Positions 45,318 through 54,944 of a stretch of DNA of 64,000 nucleotides are shown piece by piece; the first letter of the stretch is position 1; each line of letters starts with the position of its first letter. The DNA is from Candidatus Woesearchaeota archaeon. Lineage in GTDB: Archaea > Nanobdellota > Nanobdellia > Woesearchaeales > UBA11576. A program made the translations under genes and the position numbers. Where the stretch lies: assembly GCA_018668595.1 (NCBI GenBank), contig JABJCP010000035.1, positions 62,001 through 126,000 of the forward strand, written 5' to 3'. The notes under the pieces are model-generated. The model was not told the origin of the DNA and ran no database searches. It was given only the letters and a program-made list of their open reading frames with translations.

Positions 45318-46420
45318 AAACCGATTTATCACTCAAAAAATTAAAAGGAATTAAACCTAAAGGAAAAAAGGTTAACTTAGATTCATCTTTTAAAGAAATT
45401 GTTGCATTTTACAATGAACTAAAGGATACTCATCTTAATTATTTTGCTCCTAATGCTGCGAGTGGTTGGGCAGGGGCTGTTAGAAGAGTCATTAATCCAT
45501 TACAATCACCTCAAGATCCTCGTCCAGGGTATGATGATATTTATATGCAATTAAGAGCAAAGAATATTGAATATTCTCAAAGTCATATTCATAATTTTTT
45601 GAATTATTTTACTTGTATAGATCCAGTTCCTGGAGAAAATGAATTATTTGGTGTTGTATCTGGTTGTTTGCTTGATTTTTTAACTCAAAAGATGAGGCGT
45701 AATAATGAGCATTGTGTTATGCATGTTTCTGATGTTGATGTTCCTATTTTGTTTTATGGTTGTAATAATATTGATACTTTAGTTGTGGATAATCATAATG
45801 AACGATTTTTGCTAAGTTATGCAGGTGTTGAGGGAGTGATTAAAAATTTAATTTTTCGTAATGCTAATTGTAGTTCTGGTTTATTAGATTTATCTTCGAC
45901 CAAGTCTATTGATTTAATTTGGGTTGAGAATTGTAATGCAGATATGTTTGGTCAGGGTATTATGGAAGATGTTGGTGCTTTGAATTACTTATATGTTGGC
46001 GGAGGTTCTTTTGGATCATTGTTTTATGGAACTTCTGAATTTGTTAGATGTCCTGGCGCTTCTAAGTTTGCATATTTAGAAAATATAAAATCTGATTTTT
46101 TACTTACAGAGTCAAGATTTGATACTGTGGTGGTTGATGATTGCGAGATTGATCATCTTCTTCAAAAAACAAAAATTAATCATATTGTACTGCCTAATCA
46201 TTCGCTGCCTAATGATTATACTCAAGAAAATGATCCTGTATTTTTTAATATTTACGAGCAGGAAGAGGGTATAAAAAAACAAGCTGAACTTAAGGAAAAA
46301 TTCAAAGTAGATATTTTTAAAGATTTAATTTCAAAAATTGATTATACAAAACCAACACAAACAAAAAAGTTAATCAAAAAGTTAAATGAAGAATTTAACA
46401 AACTTAATTTTGGTAAATAA
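45314..46420 (+). CDS. Tag-plus-solenoid family protein, 368 aa
   Basis: Met at 45314 (MKTD) gives a 4-nt overlap. Tag at 6-19 is KKLKGIKPKGKKVN, Lys for Val. Partner of 43250: HCVMHVSDVDVPILFYGCNN, LIFRNANCSS, LIWVENCNADMFGQ, FYGTSEFVRC, FAYLENIKSDF, tail SKIDYTKPTQTKKLIKKLNE. The shared SPQDPRPGYDDIY or GDPRPIYDKIF segment before the core is unique to this pair. Confidence 0.92.
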   Translation: MKTDLSLKKLKGIKPKGKKVNLDSSFKEIVAFYNELKDTHLNYFAPNAASGWAGAVRRVINPLQSPQDPRPGYDDIYMQLRAKNIEYSQSHIHNFLNYFTCIDPVPGENELFGVVSGCLLDFLTQKMRRNNEHCVMHVSDVDVPILFYGCNNIDTLVVDNHNERFLLSYAGVEGVIKNLIFRNANCSSGLLDLSSTKSIDLIWVENCNADMFGQGIMEDVGALNYLYVGGGSFGSLFYGTSEFVRCPGASKFAYLENIKSDFLLTESRFDTVVVDDCEIDHLLQKTKINHIVLPNHSLPNDYTQENDPVFFNIYEQEEGIKKQAELKEKFKVDIFKDLISKIDYTKPTQTKKLIKKLNEEFNKLNFGK

Positions 46421-46423
46421 AAA

Positions 46424-47482
46424 ATGAATCAAACTAACATACAAACTAAATTGGCATTAAAAAAACTGAAGGGCATCAAGCCTAAAGGAGTTAAAGTTAA
46501 ATTAGATTCTAGTTTAGAAAAAATGCTTTCTGTTACAGAGCAATTACTTGTAAAAAAACCAGAAGGAATTTATCTCGACATAATAGGTTATGCTAACTTA
46601 AAGTTTGCTAATAAAATTTATAATGATCTAAAAGAATCATTAAAAGAGGTTGATTTTTCTAAAACAGATCTTGAAAATTGGGTTTTGGTTAATGTAGATT
46701 CTCCCGAAAACTTAATGTATAGACAAGGGTTAGGTGTTTGTTCTGGAGCTCTCTTAACAATACTGACTGAGCGAAATAAACAAAAAAATAAAAAAACAAT
46801 TATCGATATTGACGGATCAAATTCTCAGTTTGATGGTTTATTCTGTTTTACAAAATATGCTGATGAAGTAACTCTTAGAAATTTTAAAGGAAATGCAATT
46901 TGCAAGAATTTTATTCATAGCAAAGGGGAAGGAGATAAACTTTATTTGTATAATGTTGGAAAATCAAGTTCTGCAAGCAGTTGTGGCGAGAATGGTAAGT
47001 TAGATTCAGTATATTTAATTAATTCTCATGGAGGGCAAGTCATTTCAAATCATCATGTAAAAAATATGTGGTTAATAAATAATGATTTTTCTTCTTCAGA
47101 GGGTCTTTTAATTGGGGGTCAGGTAGAACGAATTTGGTTGCTTAATAACTATGCGAGTTCATTTGATTTACAATTTCAGAGGATGGATGCTGAATTATTA
47201 TTCGCGACACTTTCTGATTCATCAGTTATTAAAAAAGTGAGATCAGCTTCACTGTCTACTTTGCCTATTAAATTTGAAAATGTAGTAATCCATTCAAAAG
47301 AATCAAATTATGTTGAGTTAGATAAACTATCTGTAAAAACTATTCAGGTAGGTAATTTAGCAACCACTCAATTCAAACCAATTATTGATTTATCATATTC
47401 TCTAGAGGGAAAAACCTTTGAAGAAATTAAATCAACTATAGTAAAAATAGAGCAACTTTACGATGAAATAAACTCAAAATGA
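46424..47482 (+). CDS. Tag-plus-solenoid family protein, 352 aa, Trp/Asn coil type
   Basis: Start MNQTNIQTKL, tag at 11-24. Third member of the 16747/25668 group: KKTIIDIDGSNSQFDGLF, RNFKGNAICKNF, LYLYNVGKSSSASSCG, VYLINSHGG, MWLINNDFSS, IWLLNNYASS. The block after the coils is more diverged than in the other two. Tail ends IEQLYDEINSK. A 12-nt spacer follows. Confidence 0.92.
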   Translation: MNQTNIQTKLALKKLKGIKPKGVKVKLDSSLEKMLSVTEQLLVKKPEGIYLDIIGYANLKFANKIYNDLKESLKEVDFSKTDLENWVLVNVDSPENLMYRQGLGVCSGALLTILTERNKQKNKKTIIDIDGSNSQFDGLFCFTKYADEVTLRNFKGNAICKNFIHSKGEGDKLYLYNVGKSSSASSCGENGKLDSVYLINSHGGQVISNHHVKNMWLINNDFSSSEGLLIGGQVERIWLLNNYASSFDLQFQRMDAELLFATLSDSSVIKKVRSASLSTLPIKFENVVIHSKESNYVELDKLSVKTIQVGNLATTQFKPIIDLSYSLEGKTFEEIKSTIVKIEQLYDEINSK

Positions 47483-47494
47483 ATTGCAAATAAA

Positions 47495-48529
47495 ATGACA
47501 CAAACCCAAACAAATACAAACTTAGCATTAAAGAAACTCAAAGGCATAAAGTCCAAAGGAGTTAAAGTTAAATCCAAGTCTAGTTTGGAAAAGCTTTTAG
47601 AGGTTCATAAAACTTTTATGGATGAGTTCAAAACTGCTGCTTGGATTTCGAGTATTGGAGCATTGAGAACGTACTTTAACACAATAGGGTTTGCAAATTA
47701 TCAGTTAAGAGATTGTGAATTTTCGGAATTTGATTTAGAATCATTTATTCAAGTTATTGGATCGAGTTATATTCCTAACTCAGATCTTCAATCTAGATTT
47801 AATGGTGCTTATTCAGGCGCATTATTAAGTATTTTAACTGAAAGAAATAAAGAACAAAATAAAAGAAATTTTATATATATTGATGGAACTAATATTAAAT
47901 TTGATAATTTGTTTCTTGAAACAAAACATGCTGATGTTGTTATTGTTAATGATCTTTCAGGTAATGATATTTGTAGTCAGTTTGCATTAGGTGGTAGTGC
48001 AACTCTTCTTGGAGGGATGTATCTTTCTGGAAATTCGATATTTCATTGTGTTGGTAATTGTGATTCTGTTGTTGGTGCAGTTATTGGTAAAGTAATTTAT
48101 GGCACAAATTTATTAAATTCGAATTTTACTAGAGGAGGTTTGGGTACTGCAGTTGTTCTTGATGATATTTATGGTTCTCATGTCGGAAATCATTTTGCTT
48201 GGGCAGGAGGCTACTTAGGGGTTTTGGCTGCTAGGACTGTTGATTCTTATCGTTGTTTTGATAATTTGTGCAATGTTAAAAAAATTATTGGCGTCGATAT
48301 TGAAGGTAGAGGAAAATTTGGTAAGTCAGATGGTCGGTTGAGAAGAACTAATCGTAAACACAATAAACACATTAATCTTAAGCGTGCTGAACCTATGTTT
48401 GAGTATTATGCTGATAAATATTTACTTAATACCTTATTGAGTCTCGGTTTTGATTTGAATGATCGAGATCAAGTATTAGAATTAACACAACCACTTTACA
48501 ATCATGTTAGGAGAAAATTAAAAAAATGA
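47495..48529 (+). CDS. Tag-plus-solenoid family protein, 344 aa
   Basis: Start MTQTQTNTNL, tag at 11-24 (KKLKGIKSKGVK, Ser for Pro as at 44352). Core IDGTNIKFDNLFLETKHADV. Coils DLSGNDICSQFALGG, YLSGNSIFHCVG, VIYGTNLLNSNF, DIYGSHVGNHFA, TVDSYRCFDNLC. A basic stretch KSDGRLRRTNRKHNKHINLK precedes the tail, which is of the 15736 class. Overlaps the next start by 4 nt. Confidence 0.92.
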   Translation: MTQTQTNTNLALKKLKGIKSKGVKVKSKSSLEKLLEVHKTFMDEFKTAAWISSIGALRTYFNTIGFANYQLRDCEFSEFDLESFIQVIGSSYIPNSDLQSRFNGAYSGALLSILTERNKEQNKRNFIYIDGTNIKFDNLFLETKHADVVIVNDLSGNDICSQFALGGSATLLGGMYLSGNSIFHCVGNCDSVVGAVIGKVIYGTNLLNSNFTRGGLGTAVVLDDIYGSHVGNHFAWAGGYLGVLAARTVDSYRCFDNLCNVKKIIGVDIEGRGKFGKSDGRLRRTNRKHNKHINLKRAEPMFEYYADKYLLNTLLSLGFDLNDRDQVLELTQPLYNHVRRKLKK

Positions 48530-49725
48530 AACAAGACCTATCACTCAAAAAACTGAATGGAATTCGTCCAAAAGGTGTTAAACCTAAACCTAACTCTACT
48601 TTAGAAAGAATATTTGAACTTGAGAAAAAGTTCTTTGATGATGTTCGTCCAGAGTATGACTCTGCAGGGGACAATCATACTCTTGCGGATATGATCTTAG
48701 TTCCTGATGTTTTTGATGCATTTGAAAAAAATCATGCAAGCAATTTTGAGTTTGAACCAAGACATCTTGAAGAGTATGTTTGCGGCAGACAAAATATTGC
48801 TGAAACTACTATCAAAAGCATTGCCGATGCAAAGACTATTGGTTTGTTTTCTGCAGCTTTACTTTCATTGCTCGATAAAAGATCAAAAGAATTAGGAAAA
48901 AATTTAAGGGTAGAAATCAATGGCGGAAAAAATCAGTTTGATTATTTGTTTAATTATGTAAGGTCTGCTCATACTCTAATTATTGAAAATATTAAGAGTA
49001 ACTATATTTGTAATCATTTTGGACATTCAAAATCTGAAAGTGATTTTTTGCTAGTCAAAGATTGTAGGGGGGATGTTTTTGGAGCAAGTTTAGCTTGGAA
49101 TGCGCCAATTTCATTAATAGTTTTGGCAAATAATTGTTTCAAAGAGGCTCACAGGGTTATTGATGGAGGTACTAGTAACTTATGTTCTGTTATTTATTTA
49201 GGTTTTGAAAATCAAACTACAGATTCTTTATCTGCTACGCGGTTTAGAGGAACTCATAATACGTTTTGTATTTTACAATTTCCTCTAGTTGAAAAATCTG
49301 AAAATGATGATTCTATTAATTATGAAATATCCCGACTTGAAGTAAGATATCCTATGAAATACAATCGTGTTAATGGGAAATGGAAATATAATAATGTGCC
49401 TGAACCAACTTTGCAGGATATATTTTACAAAGAGATTTCTGAAGGTTCTGGAACATCGAATGGTTTTTTCAACAAACGTAAAATTACTTTGGAAAATAAT
49501 GTTTGGTGTCCAGATAATTTTGATGCTTGGACAAAATATTTTGCCGACGATAAAAAAGCATTAAAACTTTATAATAACTTACTCAAAGAATTTCGTTTTG
49601 ATGAAATCATTAACTTAACTTTAAAGATGAACGGAAAGTCTGCAAAAGAAATTGAGTATTATTCAAAGAAAATTAATGAAATCAAAACAGAAGTCATGGA
49701 GAATTATATAAAAAATGAAAAATAA
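48526..49725 (+). CDS. Tag-plus-solenoid family protein, 399 aa
   Basis: Tag at 6-19 is KKLNGIRPKGVK, Arg for Lys. Distant third copy of the 22395/34890 type: LERIFELEKKFF, FGHSKSESDFLLVKDC, LIVLANNC, NNVWCPDNFDAWTKYFADD, KSAKEIEYYSKKI. This conserved extra segment N-x-W-C-P-D is the hallmark of the type. The last codons contain the next start (11-nt overlap). Confidence 0.92.
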   Translation: MKQDLSLKKLNGIRPKGVKPKPNSTLERIFELEKKFFDDVRPEYDSAGDNHTLADMILVPDVFDAFEKNHASNFEFEPRHLEEYVCGRQNIAETTIKSIADAKTIGLFSAALLSLLDKRSKELGKNLRVEINGGKNQFDYLFNYVRSAHTLIIENIKSNYICNHFGHSKSESDFLLVKDCRGDVFGASLAWNAPISLIVLANNCFKEAHRVIDGGTSNLCSVIYLGFENQTTDSLSATRFRGTHNTFCILQFPLVEKSENDDSINYEISRLEVRYPMKYNRVNGKWKYNNVPEPTLQDIFYKEISEGSGTSNGFFNKRKITLENNVWCPDNFDAWTKYFADDKKALKLYNNLLKEFRFDEIINLTLKMNGKSAKEIEYYSKKINEIKTEVMENYIKNEK

Positions 49726-50914
49726 TTTAGCACTCAAAAAACTGAATGGCATAAAGCCCAAAGGAATCAAGTCCAAAGCAGATAGTCCTTTAGAGTATTT
49801 GCTAGATTACAATTCTATGCTTATGGGTAGTGAGTATTTAGAAAGAGACCTTGGTTTTTACCAAGATCCTGGAGATGTTTATACTCAAATTTATAATGAT
49901 TTAAAAAATGATTACTTAACAAATTTTGAATTTACTAAAGATCATTTAGATAAAGCCATTGTTGCTCTACCTCATAGACCAATTACGCCTGGTCAACAAA
50001 TTTTAACTGGATTATATTCGGGAGTTTTACTGGAAATTTTATTCGAACGAAATAAACAAGAAAACAAACCAACTAGATTTCATTTTAATGGACAGGGAAC
50101 TCAGTTTGATTATTTATTTAGACATGTCAGAAATTTTGATGAGTTAATAATTGAGAATTTCAAAGGAACAAGAGTTTGTTCTCGTGCAGCAATTCATGGT
50201 GGAAAAGGAAATTTGTTAGTTTTCTTAAATAATTCAGATACAAAAACAAAACATGCTAGTCTTGGTTCAGAGCCAGGTAGTTATGGAGGTCATGTTAATT
50301 CTGTTTTTTATATTAATAATGATTATAATTCTATGGGTTCTAGTATTGGTGATTGTGGCAGTGTTAATTTTACTATTGGAGTAAACAATAACGGAAGTCA
50401 ATTTAATCATCATGCACACAATGGAAATAATATTGCAACATTTTTAGTTGATTGTATTGGTGAATTTATATTGAGTGGTTCTGATCTTACAAAACTTAAA
50501 TCTATTTATTTATCTAACATCACTGCAGAGTCTGCCTTTGTAAATAATAAAGTTAAATATTGTTTATTGTATAAGTCCCGAATAAATGAAATGGGAAGAA
50601 TTCTGCTTACTCACCCCGATAATAAAGCTTTTTTTGATAAATTTGATTTATGTTATTCTAAAACTCCCAACCTTGCTGGAAAAATAAAAAATAAGTCAAG
50701 AGTGAGAATTAAAGACATAAATAAAGATGTTCTTAAAATAATTGAGTTATCAAAAACATTACAGAATCAGTCTTATCCGCACATTATTAAAGATATTTAC
50801 AAGATTAACAAGCTATTAAACAAAAATAAAATGAGATTTGCATTTCCTTTATTATCTGATAAAGAACTAGAAGCAAAAATTGCTTGGAATGAAAAATACA
50901 TAATTAAAAAATAA
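49715..50914 (+). CDS. Tag-plus-solenoid family protein, 399 aa
   Basis: Start MKNN, tag at 6-19 (KKLNGIKPKGIKSK). Core FNGQGTQFDYLFRHVRNFDE. Coils mix the two classes: NFKGTRVCSRAA, NNSDTKTKHASLG, FYINNDYNSMGSSIG, NNNGSQFNHHAHNG. His-rich at HHAHNGNN. The tail ends with an extra basic piece after LLNKNKMRF. One base to the next ATG. Confidence 0.92.
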   Translation: MKNNLALKKLNGIKPKGIKSKADSPLEYLLDYNSMLMGSEYLERDLGFYQDPGDVYTQIYNDLKNDYLTNFEFTKDHLDKAIVALPHRPITPGQQILTGLYSGVLLEILFERNKQENKPTRFHFNGQGTQFDYLFRHVRNFDELIIENFKGTRVCSRAAIHGGKGNLLVFLNNSDTKTKHASLGSEPGSYGGHVNSVFYINNDYNSMGSSIGDCGSVNFTIGVNNNGSQFNHHAHNGNNIATFLVDCIGEFILSGSDLTKLKSIYLSNITAESAFVNNKVKYCLLYKSRINEMGRILLTHPDNKAFFDKFDLCYSKTPNLAGKIKNKSRVRIKDINKDVLKIIELSKTLQNQSYPHIIKDIYKINKLLNKNKMRFAFPLLSDKELEAKIAWNEKYIIKK

Positions 50915-50915
50915 A

Positions 50916-51965
50916 ATGAAACAAGACCTATCACTCAAAAAACTCAAAGGTATTAAACCTAAAGGAGTTAAAACTGCAATTAAATCAACTGCACAGGAGT
51001 TATTAGAGTTATCTTTTAAGATTTCAGGAGATCCTAACTTACTACAAATTTGTAGATCTAATGCTGTGCGTGGATTTCAGATTCGTGATCCTCACGCCGA
51101 GTCAATTTACAAGTCTATTGAAGAAAAAATTAAAGATATTGATTTTAATGAATCTGATTTAAAAAAGCATATTCCTGCAGTGATGATAGAAAGCAGAATG
51201 CAAGAAGAAAAAACTCTTGTAGGTATTTACACAGGAGCACTACTGCATATTTTAACCAAGAGGAATAAAAAACAAAATAAAAGAACATTTATGCATATTG
51301 ACGGAAAAAATCAGGTTTTTGATTATTTATTTTATCAAGCAAAATCATTTGATACATTAGTACTTACTAATCTTTCAGGACATTGTCTTTGTCGAGGTAT
51401 TGCTTCAAAACAAATTTTACCAAAACGTCGTAATTTACCTTCTGCTAAGACTGTCAAACCAGAAAATTCTAGTGCAGGTAATCTTTTAATCTGTGCAGGT
51501 ACTACTGGAGATTTCGCGTTATCTGAACTTGGAAAAATTAATCTTGTTGTGGGATATGATATGTTAGGTCAAAATATTTTTAAATTTGGAGTTAATCCGT
51601 CGTCTGATTCTTGGATTATTGGAGAGAAATTAGTTAGGTTAAAAGGAGAGGATGCATTTCTTCCAACTTATTTTTTTTCGAAAAAATCAGATCCGGGTTT
51701 TGTGTATTTAAAAGATATTGAAAATTACAAAGTTAACTATGTTAATATTACTAAAAAAGACGGAGTTATTCAAACTAATAATGGAAAAAATCAAACTACT
51801 TATTTTGAAAACGAACAGCAGGATATGTTTAGAAGATTTAATGCATTTTATCAATTTAGTAGAATTTTAATGCTTACTAAACAAATAAAAGAAGAGTATG
51901 ATAAAGATAAAGTAAAAACTATTTTAGATGTTTATGATTCAACAACTGGAAAAAAAATATGCTAA
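50916..51965 (+). CDS. Tag-plus-solenoid family protein, 349 aa
   Basis: Start MKQD, tag at 6-19. Core IDGKNQVFDYLFYQAKSFD. The first coil NLSGHCLCRGIA is followed by a basic insert (KQILPKRRNLPSAKTVKPEN) before the solenoid resumes (LLICAGTTGDFAL, GYDMLGQNIFKFG). The tail lacks a clear LYxxI motif and ends YDSTTGKKIC. Followed by 4 nt, then the next gene. Confidence 0.91.
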   Translation: MKQDLSLKKLKGIKPKGVKTAIKSTAQELLELSFKISGDPNLLQICRSNAVRGFQIRDPHAESIYKSIEEKIKDIDFNESDLKKHIPAVMIESRMQEEKTLVGIYTGALLHILTKRNKKQNKRTFMHIDGKNQVFDYLFYQAKSFDTLVLTNLSGHCLCRGIASKQILPKRRNLPSAKTVKPENSSAGNLLICAGTTGDFALSELGKINLVVGYDMLGQNIFKFGVNPSSDSWIIGEKLVRLKGEDAFLPTYFFSKKSDPGFVYLKDIENYKVNYVNITKKDGVIQTNNGKNQTTYFENEQQDMFRRFNAFYQFSRILMLTKQIKEEYDKDKVKTILDVYDSTTGKKIC

Positions 51966-51969
51966 CAAA

Positions 51970-53064
51970 ATGACACAACAAAATAATCTATCACTTAAAA
52001 AACTGAAGGGAATAAAGCCCAACGGAGTTAAACATAAACTCGAGGAACCTATTCAGAGAATCTTTGATGATTGCGATAATTATATTAAAGAAAATCATGG
52101 AGCGGTTATTTATGAATCTAATCCTGAGTGTGAGTGTAATAAGCTATCTTTAGAAAGAAAACTCTTTTTAGAAGAGGTAGGATTAGATAAAAAGCTTTTA
52201 GAACTTTTTATTGTTGCAAAATCTGATTTTGATGGTGATAAAAGTTCTAAACGTCTTGTAGGTGTTTATTCTGGTTTATTATTGACTTATCTCAGTCAGT
52301 ATAACAAAGCAAATAACAAGTCGACTAATTTTTATTTTGAGGGGGATGAAATAACTTTTGATCATTTATTTGCAGGTTCTTATGGTTATAATGGTTTAAT
52401 AATTAATAACTTTCAAGGAGATTGTATTTGTGATAATGTTGGACATGGAGCAGATTCTACATTTTTAGCAGGGTTTAATATATTTGGCGATAGATTATTT
52501 CACTTTTCAAAATCAAAAATGTATTTGGTTAAGAATTGCGAAGGTAATTTTATTTTTCATCATGCAGCTAATGTTTCTAAGGATCTTGATTTAATGATTG
52601 CAGATAATATTTTTGGTGATAATCTTTTAGAAAATATTTCAGATGAAACAAATCTTAAATTAGTTATTGCTAGGAATATCGAGGGGTATAATGCTCTTCG
52701 TTGTCAAGCGTTTACAAATGGTAAAATAAATCTTATTTTGGCAGAAAATATTCAAGGAGATTGTTCCCTGGGAAGATCTGAAAATGCTGAAATTTTAGAC
52801 GGAGCTGTCGGAAAAATAGGATTAGTTCTTTGTAATGATATTGTTGGAAGAATCAATATGCACAGTACTAATGAGCGAACTGTTGTTAGAGGTAAATTAG
52901 AACCTAACATATTTAATCAAAATTATAAAAAATACAAATTGGATAAACTAAATCAGTTAGTTGACAAAATAGAAACTGTTAACGAGTCAACATTCAATAA
53001 TTTAAAAGAAATTTACAAAGTTTATAATTCAATAAAATCGGAAATAGAAAAAATAAGACAATGA
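51970..53064 (+). CDS. Tag-plus-solenoid family protein, 364 aa
   Basis: Met at 51970 (MTQQNN) is chosen over an in-frame ATG at 51928 inside the previous gene. Tag at 8-21 is KKLKGIKPNGVK, Asn for Lys. Core FEGDEITFDHLFAGSYGYNG has Glu-Gly in place of [DN]GxG. Six or seven coils: NFQGDCICDNVG, NIFGDRLFHFSK, NCEGNFIFHHAA, NIFGDNLLENIS, NIEGYNALRCQA, NIQGDCSLGRSE, DIVGRINMHST. Overlaps the next start by 4 nt. Confidence 0.92.
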   Translation: MTQQNNLSLKKLKGIKPNGVKHKLEEPIQRIFDDCDNYIKENHGAVIYESNPECECNKLSLERKLFLEEVGLDKKLLELFIVAKSDFDGDKSSKRLVGVYSGLLLTYLSQYNKANNKSTNFYFEGDEITFDHLFAGSYGYNGLIINNFQGDCICDNVGHGADSTFLAGFNIFGDRLFHFSKSKMYLVKNCEGNFIFHHAANVSKDLDLMIADNIFGDNLLENISDETNLKLVIARNIEGYNALRCQAFTNGKINLILAENIQGDCSLGRSENAEILDGAVGKIGLVLCNDIVGRINMHSTNERTVVRGKLEPNIFNQNYKKYKLDKLNQLVDKIETVNESTFNNLKEIYKVYNSIKSEIEKIRQ

Positions 53065-54272
53065 AAAATAATCTATCAATCAAAAAACTGAAGGGCATTA
53101 AACCTAAAGGTGTCAAGATCAAGCCAGGTTCAGGACTAGAAATTATGTTCAACATGTATAATTATGTTATGTCCAATTATGATCTTAATCCAGAATATCA
53201 TACAGGTCATTGGAATAATTTATACAAAACGATTCAAAATATTATCGAACCTGGTTTAATAAAATCCAATTTAAAAATTAATGATTTATGTAGTTTCATT
53301 GATGCTTTAGAACATGAAGAGCCTCCGGAAAATCTTAAACTAAGGGGACTTTATACAGGTTGCATTCTCGATATTTTAACAAAAAAATATAGAGAAAAAA
53401 ATGAACCTTGCAGAGTGTACATAAACGGATTAAATAAAACTGGAGAAAAAAAGTTTTTCCCTTATCTATTTTACCAGGCAATCAATGTCGACGAGTTAAT
53501 TGTTGAAAATATTAATGGAGATTGTATTTGTTCACACATTGGTGCTCATAGCGGAAATGCTAAGTTAGTTATAGCTAGAAATATTAAAGGCACATCTACT
53601 TTATCTTATGCAGGTGCAGAAAAAGGAAAAGCAGGAATTGTTTTCGGTCAAAATCTTTCAGGTACTGCTTTGTTAATTGGTTGTGGTTCCAAAAATGGCG
53701 AAGTTGATGCTTTGATTGGATCAGAGCATTCTAGTTTTGGGTCTTTTGAAGCAGTTGGCATGATGGGGGGTCATGTAAAATTAGTTGTAGCAAATAATGT
53801 TTTTGACCTGAATGCATTTAGTTCTTTTTTAATGCTTAATGGTGTTGCTGATCATGTATTTATTAAGGATTGCTTATCTGAAAAAATTAATGATCTTATT
53901 GACGAGTATGGTGGAGGTATTGGTTTTTCTTGCATTGACAATGAAGAAGGTAAAAGATATGTTTTTGAATTAGATAGAAAACAAGAAGTTTTTGTCCCTA
54001 AGAAAAAAGAAGTTGTTATTTGTAGAAAAAAAGTATTCCAAAAAGACAAAACTGCAGATGAGTTAGGTCGTATTGATGGTTATGATACTAAGCAAGAACA
54101 ACAATACAAAAATATTACAACCCTGCTTAAGTTCTATGAAACAATTAATCTCGTCGAACAAACTAAAAACAAGTCTTACGAAGAAGTAATTTCAATACTC
54201 TACAAAATTAGAGATTTAAACACAGAAGTTCATAATAATTTAGGCGAAATGGTCAAAGAACAGGAGGAATAA
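53061..54272 (+). CDS. Tag-plus-solenoid family protein, 403 aa
   Basis: Start MKNN, tag at 6-19 (SIKKLKGIKPKGVK). The core has an insertion: YINGLNKTGEKKFFPYLFYQ. Regular coils NINGDCICSHIG, NIKGTSTLSYAG, NLSGTALLIGCG, EHSSFGSFEAVG, NVFDLNAFSSFL at 24-residue spacing. A long charged stretch (RKQEVFVPKKKEVVICRKKV) precedes the tail. A 26-nt A-rich gap follows. Confidence 0.92.
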   Translation: MKNNLSIKKLKGIKPKGVKIKPGSGLEIMFNMYNYVMSNYDLNPEYHTGHWNNLYKTIQNIIEPGLIKSNLKINDLCSFIDALEHEEPPENLKLRGLYTGCILDILTKKYREKNEPCRVYINGLNKTGEKKFFPYLFYQAINVDELIVENINGDCICSHIGAHSGNAKLVIARNIKGTSTLSYAGAEKGKAGIVFGQNLSGTALLIGCGSKNGEVDALIGSEHSSFGSFEAVGMMGGHVKLVVANNVFDLNAFSSFLMLNGVADHVFIKDCLSEKINDLIDEYGGGIGFSCIDNEEGKRYVFELDRKQEVFVPKKKEVVICRKKVFQKDKTADELGRIDGYDTKQEQQYKNITTLLKFYETINLVEQTKNKSYEEVISILYKIRDLNTEVHNNLGEMVKEQEE

Positions 54273-54298
54273 TAAACCAATTAATCAAAATAAATAAA

Positions 54299-54943
54299 AT
54301 GACACAAACAAACTTAGCATTAAAGAAACTAAAAGGCATTAAACCCAAAGGAGTTAAACATAACCAGGTAGATAATAGTCTTACTAAATTTAGAGATGAA
54401 TTTCTCCTCGAAGAACTTTATGGCAGTAAATGGCCTAGGTCTATTGGTGCTTATAATGAAATGTATTGGCGAGCCAAATGTCGTTTAGCGGATTTTGAGT
54501 ATGACGCAAATGATCTCACTATTTTCCTTAATAATAATTTAAACAATGACTACAAAGGTAATCAAGAAATATTGTTGGGTAATTTTACAAGTTGTTTATT
54601 GGATTTGTTAACAGAAAGAACTAGAGCTAAAGGAGAAAAGAGTTTTTTTCATTTCAATGGAGGCAATCAAACATTTAATTATTTATTTAATAATTTATCA
54701 AAATTAGATGTTCTTGTTGTCGAGGATGTTATTGGATATTATGTGTGTAATCCTGCCATGCCTGATGCGCAACTTAGGAAAGATTGGTACATGATGTGTT
54801 TGGTAGTTGGTGATTCTGGGAAGAGTAACATGTCATTTAATTCAAATAAAAAAGAACACAAATCAATTTTAGATTATTTTAATGCGATTGAATCAGATTA
54901 CAAAGAATATTATTTGAGAATGGTTCCGGACGTGGTGGAATAA
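54299..54943 (+). CDS. Shortest complete family protein, 214 aa
   Basis: Tag at 7-20 with GVKHN after it. Helical region has LTIFLNNNLNNDYKGNQEIL, like the other short members. Core HFNGGNQTFNYLFNNLSKLDVLVVEDVIG, a remnant of one coil (YYVCNPAMPDA), then a short end KSILDYFNAIESDYKEYYLR. No standard tail. One base to the next, frameshifted gene. Confidence 0.91.
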   Translation: MTQTNLALKKLKGIKPKGVKHNQVDNSLTKFRDEFLLEELYGSKWPRSIGAYNEMYWRAKCRLADFEYDANDLTIFLNNNLNNDYKGNQEILLGNFTSCLLDLLTERTRAKGEKSFFHFNGGNQTFNYLFNNLSKLDVLVVEDVIGYYVCNPAMPDAQLRKDWYMMCLVVGDSGKSNMSFNSNKKEHKSILDYFNAIESDYKEYYLRMVPDVVE

Positions 54944-54944
54944 A